This document shows, one piece after another, positions 1-7,261 of a stretch of 64,000 bases of DNA. A model generated the notes under the pieces. The model was not told the DNA's origin. It saw nothing but the letters and a program-made list of their open reading frames with translations, and did no database searches. This DNA comes from Massilia sp. NR 4-1 (lineage in GTDB: Bacteria > Pseudomonadota > Gammaproteobacteria > Burkholderiales > Burkholderiaceae_D), in assembly GCF_001191005.1 (NCBI RefSeq), contig NZ_CP012201.1, positions 3,596,001 to 3,660,000 of the forward strand, given 5' to 3'. Numbering within the stretch: position 1 is the stretch's first letter; every line of letters begins with the position of its first letter. The translations under genes were made by a program, and so were the position numbers.

Positions 1-156
1 CGCTGGACTTCATGGCCCTTAGCGGAAAAAGTTTTCATGTTTGACTTCCTAATTGAAGATTTGTATCACGCTCAAATGGTGGTTCCGCCCTCTGATGCAG
101 CGGACGCAGCCTTCTTGTTTGCTTTTCCTGAGCGAACGGAAAGCCCACGATTCTAG
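1..156 (+). CDS. Possible 3' end of an unidentified gene (partial)
   Basis: Frame 1 is open from the first base to a TAG at 154-156 and would encode about 51 residues ending in TESPRF. The predicted peptide (DLYHAQMVVPPSD in the middle) looks protein-like, but codon third positions are AT-richer than in the neighbouring genes, so it may equally be intergenic DNA that happens to be open. The 5' part lies outside the window. No family is recognised. The stretch from 157 to 280 holds only the leader of the hydrolase gene. Confidence 0.3.
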   Translation, partial: RWTSWPLAEKVFMFDFLIEDLYHAQMVVPPSDAADAAFLFAFPERTESPRF

Positions 157-280
157 CGGAAGTGGGCCTGCCAGGTCAAGCCCGCTGTGCCGATGCGACA
201 GCGGCGCCGTCAGCTGTTGCCTTGGAGACATTGCCGGGCGTATATTGCCCTTACTCTTGCTTAAAAGGAAAGGCGCCGCC

Positions 281-1723
281 GTGCCCACTCTGTCCCTCCG
301 CGCCATCCTGGCCGCCCTGGCGCTGGCCCTGCCGGGCGCCGCGCCGGCCGCGCCGCCAGCCGCCGCCGCCGGCCACTCCTGCCACCTGCCGGGCGCCGAG
401 GAAGCGCTGCGCTGCCTGCGCCTCGAGGTGCCGCTCGACCACGCGCAGGCGGCCGGGTCGCGCCTGCGCCTGCACGTGACGATCGCCCCGGCGCTGCGCG
501 AGACGGCCCTGCGCGACCCGCTGTTCATCCTGGCCGGCGGCCCCGGCGAAGCGGGCAGCGAGGTGCTGCCGATGCTGGCCAGCGCCTTCCGCAAGGTGCG
601 CGCCACGCGCGACGTGGTGCTGATCGACCAGCGCGGCAGCGGCCTGTCCGGCAAGCTCGAATGCAAGAGCGGCCCCGAGGACGACAACCTGGGCGACGCC
701 GCCGCGCTGGCCAGCGCGCGCGCCTGCCTGCAGCGCCTGGCCGCGCCCTATGCCCACTACGGCACCGACGCCGCGGCGCAGGACATCGAGGCCGTGCGGC
801 GCGCCCTCGGCTATGCCCAGATCAATCTGTGGGGCGGCTCCTACGGCACGCGCCTGGCCCAGCATTATGCGCGGCGCTATCCGGCCCAGGTGCGCAGCCT
901 GATCCTCGACGGCGTCGCCGCGCCCGGGCAGATCATCCCGGCCGGCGGGCGCGATGCCCAGGCCGCGCTCGACACCCTGTTCCGCCAGTGCGCGGCCGAT
1001 GCCGGCTGCGCCAAGGCCTTCCCCGAGCTGCCGCGCCAGTTCGCCAGCCTGCGCGCACGCCTGGCCCAGGCCCCGCTGCAACTTGAATTGCCCGACCCGC
1101 GCACGGCCGAGCTGCGCGCGGTCGAGATCAGCAGCGCCCGCTTCCTCGGCACGGTGCACAATATCCTGTATTCGCAGCAGGACAGCCGGCGCCTGCCCTT
1201 CCTCATCGACAGCGCCGCGCGCGGCCGCTGGCAGCCGTTCCTGGCGCGCAGCAATGTGGCGCGCGACTTCGCCAGCGATGCCGGCCCGGCCCTCGGCCTG
1301 CACCTGGCCGTGGTCTGCGCCGAAGACTATCCGCGCCTGACGCCGGCCGTGCTGGCCGAGGACACGCGCGCCTCCTTCCTCGGCCCGGCCCAGATCGCAC
1401 GCGCCGGCCAGCTCTGTCCGCTGCTCGGCGTGCCGGCCGTGGCGCCGGCCGCGCCGACGCCGATCGCCGCGCCCGTGCTCATGCTGTCGGGCGCGCTCGA
1501 CCCGGTGACGCCGCCGCGCCGCGCCGAGGCGGCCGGCCGCCACCTGCAGCGCGCCCAGCACCTCATCGTGCAGAACGGCGGCCACATCGTCTCGCCGCTG
1601 GGCTGCGTGCCGCGCCTCCTGCGCGAATTCCTCGACCAGCCCGGCCAGCCGCTGCACGCGGCCTGCCTCCGCGAAATTCCGGCCCCGACCTTCCAGCTCA
1701 ACAGCGCCGGCCCCCAACCCTGA
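281..1723 (+). CDS. Secreted alpha/beta hydrolase, TAP/prolyl-aminopeptidase-like
   Basis: Probable exported serine peptidase or esterase of the tripeptidyl-aminopeptidase (TAP-like C-terminus) branch of the alpha/beta hydrolases. The GTG at 281 is chosen because AAAGGAAAGG lies just upstream and the product then begins with a hydrophobic, Ala-rich signal peptide; the frame is open further upstream to 53. The 480-residue product has an oxyanion motif (LAGGPGEAGS) and the nucleophile elbow GGSYGT with Ser187. It also has the acid in SGALDP (Asp407) and the histidine in NGGHIVS (His435), so the triad is complete. The ABC ATPase gene begins 12 bases after the stop and is probably co-transcribed, so hydrolase and exporter may act on the same peptide-like substrate; that link is inference. 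Confidence 0.85.
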   Translation: MPTLSLRAILAALALALPGAAPAAPPAAAAGHSCHLPGAEEALRCLRLEVPLDHAQAAGSRLRLHVTIAPALRETALRDPLFILAGGPGEAGSEVLPMLASAFRKVRATRDVVLIDQRGSGLSGKLECKSGPEDDNLGDAAALASARACLQRLAAPYAHYGTDAAAQDIEAVRRALGYAQINLWGGSYGTRLAQHYARRYPAQVRSLILDGVAAPGQIIPAGGRDAQAALDTLFRQCAADAGCAKAFPELPRQFASLRARLAQAPLQLELPDPRTAELRAVEISSARFLGTVHNILYSQQDSRRLPFLIDSAARGRWQPFLARSNVARDFASDAGPALGLHLAVVCAEDYPRLTPAVLAEDTRASFLGPAQIARAGQLCPLLGVPAVAPAAPTPIAAPVLMLSGALDPVTPPRRAEAAGRHLQRAQHLIVQNGGHIVSPLGCVPRLLREFLDQPGQPLHAACLREIPAPTFQLNSAGPQP

Positions 1724-1735
1724 TGCGGAACGCCC

Positions 1736-2470
1736 ATGATTGAAGTCCACGATGTACGCAAGCAGTTCGGCAAGGTGCAGGCCCTGGCCGGCGCCACCTT
1801 CAGCGCCGCCGACGGCCAAATCACGGCCCTGCTGGGGCCGAACGGGGCCGGCAAGACCACCTTGCTGCGCACCCTGGTCGGCCTGCTCAAGCGCGACCAC
1901 GGCCGCATCGCCATCGACGGCGTCGACCCGGCCGTCGACCCGATGCGGGTGCGCCGCAATATCGGCGTGCTGACCGACCAGTTCGGCCTGTACGACCGCC
2001 TGTCCACGCGCGAATACCTGAGCTATTTCGGCGAACTGAACGGCATGGCGCGCGCCGCCATCGACCAGCGCATCGCCGAAGTCAGCGAACTGCTCGCGCT
2101 CGACGATATCCTGGAGCGCCGCGCCAAAGGCTTTTCCCAGGGCCAGCGCATCAAGGTGGCCTTGGCACGCACGCTCCTGCACCGCCCGCGCCACCTGCTG
2201 CTCGACGAACCGAGCCGCGGCCTCGACGTGATGAGCACGCGCGCCCTGCGCCGCGCCCTCGCCGCCCTCAAGGCCGATGGCTGCTGCGTGATCATGGCCA
2301 CCCATGTGATGCAGGAAGTGATCCATTCCTGCGACGACGTGATCGTCATTGCCGGCGGCGCCACCGTGGCCCAGGGCACGCCGCAAGCGCTGTGCGCGCG
2401 CACCGGCCTGGACAGCCTGGAAGACGCCTTCGTCAGCCTGGTCGGCACCGAAGAGGGGATTGAATTATGA
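1736..2470 (+). CDS. ABC exporter ATP-binding protein, NatA-like
   Basis: Cytoplasmic ATPase subunit of an ABC-2 type exporter. The 244 residues contain a Walker A motif (GPNGAGKT, residues 34-41), a Q-loop region, a signature written FSQGQ instead of the usual LSGGQ, a Walker B with D-loop (LLLDEPSRGLD) and a switch histidine in MATHVM. It overlaps the permease gene by four bases (ATGA at 2467-2470), so the two are translationally coupled. Sequence style matches NatA of the Na+-exporter family, but the substrate cannot be read from the ATPase. It sits in an apparent three-gene operon with the upstream hydrolase. Confidence 0.9.
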   Translation: MIEVHDVRKQFGKVQALAGATFSAADGQITALLGPNGAGKTTLLRTLVGLLKRDHGRIAIDGVDPAVDPMRVRRNIGVLTDQFGLYDRLSTREYLSYFGELNGMARAAIDQRIAEVSELLALDDILERRAKGFSQGQRIKVALARTLLHRPRHLLLDEPSRGLDVMSTRALRRALAALKADGCCVIMATHVMQEVIHSCDDVIVIAGGATVAQGTPQALCARTGLDSLEDAFVSLVGTEEGIEL

Positions 2471-3651
2471 AACCGGCCTGGCTCATCGTCCTGCTCAAGG
2501 AACTCAAGGAAACCCTGCGCGACCGCCGCGCGCTCGCGCTGCTGGCCGTCTTCATGCTGATGTACCCGCTGATGGTGGGCGCCATTCTCAACCGCGAGAT
2601 CGGGCGCGCCACGCGGCCCGAACGCGAAGGCATCGACCTGGTGGTGCTGGGCGCGGCCCAGGCGCCCACGCTCATGGCCCAGCTCGGCCAACGCAATATC
2701 AATGTGCAGCGGCGCGACGCCATGCACGAGGATGCCATCGTCGCCCTCTTGCGCGAGCAAAAGGTCACGGCCGTGCTGCGCCTGCACCAGCACTATGCCG
2801 AGGATTACCAGGCCATGCGTCCGGCGCGCGCCGAGCTGTGGTACGACTCGGCCTCGGAGAACTCGCGCAAGCATGAGGAGATCGAGGCCGTGCTGCGCGA
2901 CTACAGCCGCACCATCGCCGGCGCCCGCCTGCTGGCCCACGGCGTCTCGCCGGCCAACCTGAATCCGGTGCTGGTGCAGAAATACGATACCGGCACCAGC
3001 GCTTCGCGCTCGGCCAGCACCATCGGCACCATGCTCGGCATCTTCTTTGTGCCGGCCTTTATGTTTTGCATGAGCACGGCCGTCGACAGCACGGCGGGCG
3101 AACGCGAACGGCGCTCGCTGGAAGTGCTGCTGGCCCAGCCGGCGCGGCCGGGCGACCTCATCGTCGGCAAATGGCTGGCGGCGGCGCTGCTGTCGATTGT
3201 CGGCATCACGCTGGAACTGGCCATCGCGCACGGCATTTTGAAGTGGCTGCCGCTGGAGGAGATCGGCATGTCCTGGCGCCTCTCGGCACTCGACCTGGCC
3301 GCCGTCTGCCTCGCCTCGGCCACGCTGTCGATGTTTGCCGCCGCCATCGAGATCGCGCTCTCGATCAATGCCAAGTCCTTCAAGGAGGCGCAGTCCCTGG
3401 TCAGCATCGCCATGCTGGTGCCCCTCGTGCCCGTTATCGTGGTGCCGATGATGAACCTGAGCACCACCCACTGGATGTACCTGGTGCCGGTGCTGTCCAA
3501 CCAGACCCTGCTGCGCGAGCTGGCCAAGGGCCAGAGCATCGGCCTGCTGCCCTTCCTCTTGACCTTCTTCAGCAGCCTGGTGCTGGCCCTGCTGTGCCTG
3601 GTCTTCACCGAACGCCGCATGCGCAGCGAGCGCTATCTGATGACGGTCTGA
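2467..3651 (+). CDS. ABC-2 type permease, NatB-like
   Basis: Membrane subunit pairing with the preceding ATPase. The 394-residue product has one N-terminal membrane segment (about residues 20-40), then a large extracytoplasmic region of about 140 residues. A C-terminal block of five or so hydrophobic segments follows (from about residue 175 to 385). This is the layout of the NatB/YhaP and ABC2_membrane_3 families. The motif ERERRSLEVLLAQP in the cytoplasmic loop after the second membrane segment is typical of ABC-2 permeases. Start ATG overlaps the ATPase stop. Substrate unknown; sodium, a toxic compound or a peptide are all possible. Confidence 0.88.
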   Translation: MKPAWLIVLLKELKETLRDRRALALLAVFMLMYPLMVGAILNREIGRATRPEREGIDLVVLGAAQAPTLMAQLGQRNINVQRRDAMHEDAIVALLREQKVTAVLRLHQHYAEDYQAMRPARAELWYDSASENSRKHEEIEAVLRDYSRTIAGARLLAHGVSPANLNPVLVQKYDTGTSASRSASTIGTMLGIFFVPAFMFCMSTAVDSTAGERERRSLEVLLAQPARPGDLIVGKWLAAALLSIVGITLELAIAHGILKWLPLEEIGMSWRLSALDLAAVCLASATLSMFAAAIEIALSINAKSFKEAQSLVSIAMLVPLVPVIVVPMMNLSTTHWMYLVPVLSNQTLLRELAKGQSIGLLPFLLTFFSSLVLALLCLVFTERRMRSERYLMTV

Positions 3652-3760
3652 GCGCCGCGCTGGGCCGTCTGCGCCGCATCTCATACCGCCCGCCAAGTAG
3701 GCTGCAGTTCTGCGGCCCAGTCCGGCGGCGATATCGGGTGCAGGTCTGCTATTTTTCGGC

Positions 3761-3986
3761 CGCATTCTAGAATGCTCTAGAACGTTCTAGAACACTCTAG
3801 ATTGAACTATTCCGCTCTAGATCCCTCTAATTTTTCAGGCCGGCGAGGAAATCTAGAGTGTTTTAGAACGTTTTAGACAATCTTCTCGCCCCATTCCCTG
3901 CCAAATTAGAGCGTTCTAGAAGAATCCAGAGCGTTCTAGAGTGCTCTAGAGTGTTTTAGAACGTTCTAGAGCAAAATAGAGGAGGC
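3761..3986. repeat. Array of 10-bp-phased TAGA/TCTAGA units
   Basis: Fifteen TAGA tetramers lie in exact 10-bp register in three blocks. Block 1 covers 3768-3831 (TAGA at 3768, 3778, 3788, 3798 and 3818; degenerate at 3808 and 3828). Block 2 has 3854, 3864 and 3874. Block 3 has 3907, 3917, 3937, 3947, 3957, 3967 and 3977, with CAGA at 3927. The unit consensus is about TAGARYGYTC. In the best units it reads TCTAGAACGT, so palindromes centred on CTAG and on ACGT alternate. Ten CTAG tetramers fall within 200 bp, although CTAG is scarce in GC-rich proteobacterial DNA. The last unit runs into the Shine-Dalgarno sequence of the gene at 3993. The spacing of about one helical turn suggests a protein polymerising along one DNA face. 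Confidence 0.9.
3802..3831 (+). promoter_or_regulatory. Candidate sigma-70 promoter inside the array
   Basis: TTGAAC at 3802-3807 (4 of 6 to the -35 consensus) and TCTAAT at 3826-3831 (5 of 6 to the -10) are separated by 18 bases. They fall across the weak units at the end of block 1. Transcription from here would carry blocks 2 and 3 in the leader of the gene at 3993. A repressor bound to the array would cover this promoter. Position is a prediction only. Confidence 0.35.
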
Positions 3987-3992
3987 AAAAAA

Positions 3993-4478
3993 ATGAGCTA
4001 CCCCATCTCCATCCCCCTGCGAGCCGACCTCTTCCACGCCATCCGCGAGCACGCCGGCGAAGGCTATTTCGGCGACAAGGCCCAAGCGGCAGTCAATGAG
4101 GCCGTGAGCTTCTGGCTGGCAGCCCTCTCCGCCCCCGCAGCACCCAGCAGCGCGACGCCAAGCCCCCTGCGCGACGCCACCGGCACCGCAGGCACCGCCC
4201 ACGCCACCGCCGACACCACCCTGCCCCACCGCGGCTACCAATGGAAACGGCTGTTCCTGCCCGACGGCACCCTGCTGCGCACCGCCTTTCGCGGCCGCAC
4301 CCGCTACGCCGTGGTGGAAGGCGAGCACATCGTCTGCGACAGCCAGCCGCTCACGCCCTCCGCCTTCGCCAACCTGCACGGCTGCGGCCAGCGCAACGCC
4401 TGGCGCGCCATCTGGCTGCGCCTCCCCGGCGCAGCGGACTGGGCACTGGCACACGATTGCCGGCCGGGCCGCGCCTAA
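3993..4478 (+). CDS. Putative ribbon-helix-helix protein with C-terminal RAMA-like domain
   Basis: 161-residue protein preceded by a perfect AGGAGG (3980-3985) seven bases before ATG. Residues 3-9 (YPISIPL) form a short strand, residues 10-21 a first helix and residues 28-45 a second amphipathic helix. This is the pattern of a ribbon-helix-helix DNA-binding fold. After an Ala/Thr/Pro linker (46-78), residues 82-150 resemble the RAMA (restriction-enzyme adenine-methylase associated) domain. That region has a strand pair around GTLLRTAFRGRTRYAVVEG, then PSAFANLHG and RNAWRAIW, which match the family's SPSAAA and NGW-W positions. The phased array directly upstream is a plausible operator, which would make this an autoregulator. 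Both domain assignments are by eye. The gene stands alone between natB and the OsmC gene. Confidence 0.6.
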   Translation: MSYPISIPLRADLFHAIREHAGEGYFGDKAQAAVNEAVSFWLAALSAPAAPSSATPSPLRDATGTAGTAHATADTTLPHRGYQWKRLFLPDGTLLRTAFRGRTRYAVVEGEHIVCDSQPLTPSAFANLHGCGQRNAWRAIWLRLPGAADWALAHDCRPGRA

Positions 4479-4552
4479 GAAAACCCGGCGCAAGCCAGCA
4501 CAGGCCGCGCCCCTCCTTTACAATGCAGGCACGACCTTTTCTGGAGAATGCA

Positions 4553-4975
4553 ATGGAAGTGAAAGTCAGCTGGAATGGCCCGTCGGGCATGAGTTTCCGC
4601 GCCGAGACCGGTTCCGGCCATTTGGTGACGATGGATGGCGCGCCCGAGGGCGGTGGCCACAATCTGGCGCCGCGCCCGATGGAGATGGTCCTGCTCGGCA
4701 CCGGCGGCTGCACCGCCTACGATGTGGTGCTCATCCTCAAGCGCGGCCGCGAAGATGTGCGCGGCTGCGAGGCGACGCTGAAGGCCGAACGCGCCGACAG
4801 CGACCCGAAAGTGTTCACCAAGATCCACTTCCACTTCATCGTCAGCGGCAAGGACCTGAAACCGGCCACGGTCGAACGCGCCGTCAGCCTGTCGCACGAT
4901 AAATACTGCTCGGCCTCCATCATGCTGGCCAAGACCGCCGAGATCACCCACTCTTTCGAGATCGTCGAAGCCTAA
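4553..4975 (+). CDS. OsmC family protein
   Basis: Small thiol-dependent peroxidase-fold protein of the OsmC/Ohr superfamily, 140 residues, which is normal for the family. ATG 4553 is preceded by GGAG eight bases before the start; the longer open frame upstream overlaps the previous gene and is not used. The motif GTGGCTAYDVV holds the first redox cysteine and the second is in HDKYCSASIM. The arrangement follows the YhfA/OsmC-like branch rather than Ohr. It probably reduces organic hydroperoxides in the cytoplasm. It converges on coq7, with a GC-rich hairpin in between. Confidence 0.85.
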   Translation: MEVKVSWNGPSGMSFRAETGSGHLVTMDGAPEGGGHNLAPRPMEMVLLGTGGCTAYDVVLILKRGREDVRGCEATLKAERADSDPKVFTKIHFHFIVSGKDLKPATVERAVSLSHDKYCSASIMLAKTAEITHSFEIVEA

Positions 4976-4990
4976 GCAGGCCATCCGACG

Positions 4991-5012
4991 CGGCGGCCCG
5001 GCGCGGCCGCCG
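4991..5012. terminator. GC-rich hairpin between convergent genes
   Basis: CGGCGGCC at 4991-4998 and GGCCGCCG at 5005-5012 form a perfect 8-bp stem with a 6-base loop. It lies between the convergent OsmC and coq7 stop codons. There is no T-tract on either strand, so it is at best a weak or factor-assisted terminator. Confidence 0.4.
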
Positions 5013-5019
5013 TCCGCGC

Positions 5020-5664
5020 TTAGACGTAGTAGGTGCTGCCGGTCATCAGCTTGGACATGGCTTTCATGACCAGCCGCACCGGCGCCGGTGTCTGCGCCGC
5101 GCCCATGGCCTGGGCGGCGGCGCCATGTTCGATTTCATCGAGGCGCATCTGCTCGACGATGGCGCGCGACTTGGCGTCCTGCGGCGGCAGTTTGTCCAGA
5201 TGGCTGGCCAGGTGCGCTTCCACCTGGCGCTCGGTTTCCACCACGAAGCCCAGGCTGTGCTGGTCGCCCATATACGCCGCCGCCGTGCCCAGCGCATACG
5301 CGCCCGCGTAGAACAGGGGGTTGAGCAGGCTGGTGCGCGAACCGAGTTCGCCCAGGCGCTGCGCGGTCCAGGCCAGGTGGTCTTCTTCCTCGCGGCTGGC
5401 GTGCTCGAACTGGACACGCATGGCCTCGCTCTTGGCAAAGCGCGCCTGCGAATTGTAGAGTGCCTGCGCCATCACCTCGCCCACATGGTTGACGCGCATC
5501 AGGCCGGCGCTATGGCGCTGCTCGGCGGCGCTCAGCTCGGCGTCGGCCGCATGCGCCGCCGGGTTCGGGCGCGAGGCCGCCGCAACGCCGGCAATGACGC
5601 GCAAGGCCTTGTCGGCGCTGCTGATGAAACGGTCGAGGGGGGTGTGATAGTGCTTGGCGGCCAT
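5020..5664 (-). CDS. coq7: 3-demethoxyubiquinol 3-hydroxylase (Coq7)
   Basis: Di-iron monooxygenase that hydroxylates 2-polyprenyl-3-methyl-6-methoxy-1,4-benzoquinol in ubiquinone biosynthesis, at the inner face of the cytoplasmic membrane. The 214-residue product has the ferritin-like four-helix pattern. Iron-binding carboxylates and histidines appear in RVNHVGE, SREEEDHLAW, VETERQVEAH and LDEIEHGA. The Coq7 form (rather than the flavin enzyme UbiF) is common in betaproteobacteria. The small gap to the next minus-strand gene (33 bases) suggests both may be read together. Confidence 0.93.
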   Translation of the reverse strand: MAAKHYHTPLDRFISSADKALRVIAGVAAASRPNPAAHAADAELSAAEQRHSAGLMRVNHVGEVMAQALYNSQARFAKSEAMRVQFEHASREEEDHLAWTAQRLGELGSRTSLLNPLFYAGAYALGTAAAYMGDQHSLGFVVETERQVEAHLASHLDKLPPQDAKSRAIVEQMRLDEIEHGAAAQAMGAAQTPAPVRLVMKAMSKLMTGSTYYV

Positions 5665-5697
5665 GGTGATCTTGTCCAGCTTGGTCAGAAAACCACA

Positions 5698-6195
5698 TTA
5701 TAGCCCCGGCGCCGCGCCGTCCCCGCCGGCGGCGCGCGCCGCCGCTTCCTCGCGCGCTTCGCGTAGGAGGCGCTGGCGCTCGATCCAGTCGGCCACCGGC
5801 CCGCGCACATCGATGCCCGACAAATCCTTGGCCACGCCCAGGTTCAGGCCCAGCAGGAAGGGAATCGAATCGACCGGCACGGCCGGGCAGTGCTCGGCAA
5901 AGGCGCGCAGGAAACGCGGCGAATCGACCACACGGATGACTTTTTCCCCGCTCATGTATTGCAGGATGCTGGTGATGCTATGGCCCGGCCCGATCGCCTG
6001 GTAGATGAAGCGGTTGACGTCCTTGTCGAGCGCCTTGAAATCGATGGTTTCCTGGGTCATCAGGCTGGCCAGGTAGCACAGGCCGAGCGCGACGCGGAAA
6101 AAGCCGGTGGCCTCGGCCCGCGTCACGCCGGCGCGCGTGATGGCCAGGATGTGCTCGCGCGTGGCCGGCCCCAATTGGTCTGCGTGTTTGTTCAT
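5698..6195 (-). CDS. Conserved hypothetical protein
   Basis: 165-residue cytoplasmic-looking protein, start ATG 6195 (the open frame extends upstream but enters the promoter region). It is rich in helices, with no signal peptide or clear membrane segment. A recognisable stretch is the middle part, IGPGHSITSILQYMSGEK, followed by an alanine- and glycine-rich C-terminus that is probably disordered. I do not recognise a family. It lies upstream of coq7 on the same strand and may be co-transcribed, which would tie it loosely to ubiquinone or respiratory physiology. Confidence 0.75.
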   Translation of the reverse strand: MNKHADQLGPATREHILAITRAGVTRAEATGFFRVALGLCYLASLMTQETIDFKALDKDVNRFIYQAIGPGHSITSILQYMSGEKVIRVVDSPRFLRAFAEHCPAVPVDSIPFLLGLNLGVAKDLSGIDVRGPVADWIERQRLLREAREEAAARAAGGDGAAPGL

Positions 6196-6360
6196 GGCTG
6201 GACTATAGCGGCTGACTCCCCCGTTTCCGCACTCTGGCGCGCCCAAAATGCGGCCCATCGCAGGAAAGCCCCCCGGCTGTCGCGTTTTCAATACAATGCG
6301 AGCATGGAAAAGGCCATTGTATACGAGAACCGTGTTGCACCACGGAAATGAAAGGCAGGC

Positions 6361-7254
6361 ATGGAATTACGTATCAGCAACTTGTCCAAGACCTATGCGA
6401 ATGGCGTGGTCGCCCTGGACAATCTCTCGCTCACGATCCCGGTCGGCATGTTCGGCCTGCTCGGCCCGAACGGCGCCGGCAAATCGACGCTGATGCGCAC
6501 CCTGGCCACCTTGCAGGAAGCCGACGCCGGCTCGGTCTTCTTCGGCGAGTACGATGTGCTGGACGAAAAAGACGCGATCCGCCGCCTGCTCGGCTACCTG
6601 CCCCAGGATTTCGGCCTCTACCCCAAGGTCACGGCCTATGAGCTGCTCGACCATTTTGCCGTGCTCAAGGGCCTGGGCCAGCGCGCCCAGCGGCGCGAAG
6701 TGGTCGATGCGCTCTTGCAGCAGACCAATCTGTTCGAGCTGCGCCACCGCCGCCTCGGAACCTTCTCGGGCGGCATGCGCCAGCGCTTCGGCATCGCCCA
6801 GGCCCTGCTGGGCGATCCCAAGCTGATCATCGTCGACGAACCGACCGCCGGCCTCGACCCGCAGGAACGGGTGCGCTTCCACAACCTGCTGTCCGACATC
6901 GGCGCCGAGCGCACCGTGATCCTGTCCACCCACATCGTCAGCGACGTGGCCGACCTGTGCTCGACCATGGCCATCATCAACCAGGGCCACCTGCTCTTGG
7001 CCGGCCCCACCCAGCAGCTGATCGACGACATCAGCTGCAAGATCTGGGCGCGCTTTGTCGAGAAAAAGGATTTGCTCTACTTCCAGCAGCGCCACGCCGT
7101 GATTTCGACGCGCCTGCTGTCGGGCCGCACCCTGGTCCATGTCTACAGCGAGGACGATCCCGGCGACGGCTTCGAGGAAGCCATCGGCGACCTGGAGGAC
7201 GTGTATTTCGCCACCATCGCCGGCCGCCACGGCGCCGCCGACCGCTGCGACTGA
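6361..7254 (+). CDS. ABC transporter ATP-binding protein
   Basis: ATPase partner of the permease-peptidase fusion that starts 7 bases downstream. The 297 residues show Walker A (GPNGAGKST, from about residue 38), signature FSGGMRQRFG, Walker B with DEPTAGLDP and switch histidine STHIV. About 80 residues after the nucleotide-binding domain form an extra C-terminal region common in ABC-2 exporters. Start ATG 6361 follows GAAAGGCAGGC. Substrate unknown. Confidence 0.9.
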   Translation: MELRISNLSKTYANGVVALDNLSLTIPVGMFGLLGPNGAGKSTLMRTLATLQEADAGSVFFGEYDVLDEKDAIRRLLGYLPQDFGLYPKVTAYELLDHFAVLKGLGQRAQRREVVDALLQQTNLFELRHRRLGTFSGGMRQRFGIAQALLGDPKLIIVDEPTAGLDPQERVRFHNLLSDIGAERTVILSTHIVSDVADLCSTMAIINQGHLLLAGPTQQLIDDISCKIWARFVEKKDLLYFQQRHAVISTRLLSGRTLVHVYSEDDPGDGFEEAIGDLEDVYFATIAGRHGAADRCD

Positions 7255-7261
7255 GCCGTCC

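Noticed and set aside
3761..3986. Array of repeats as a CRISPR or insertion-sequence end
   Set aside because: Units are 10 bp without spacers, there are no cas genes or transposase, and no target-site duplication is visible.
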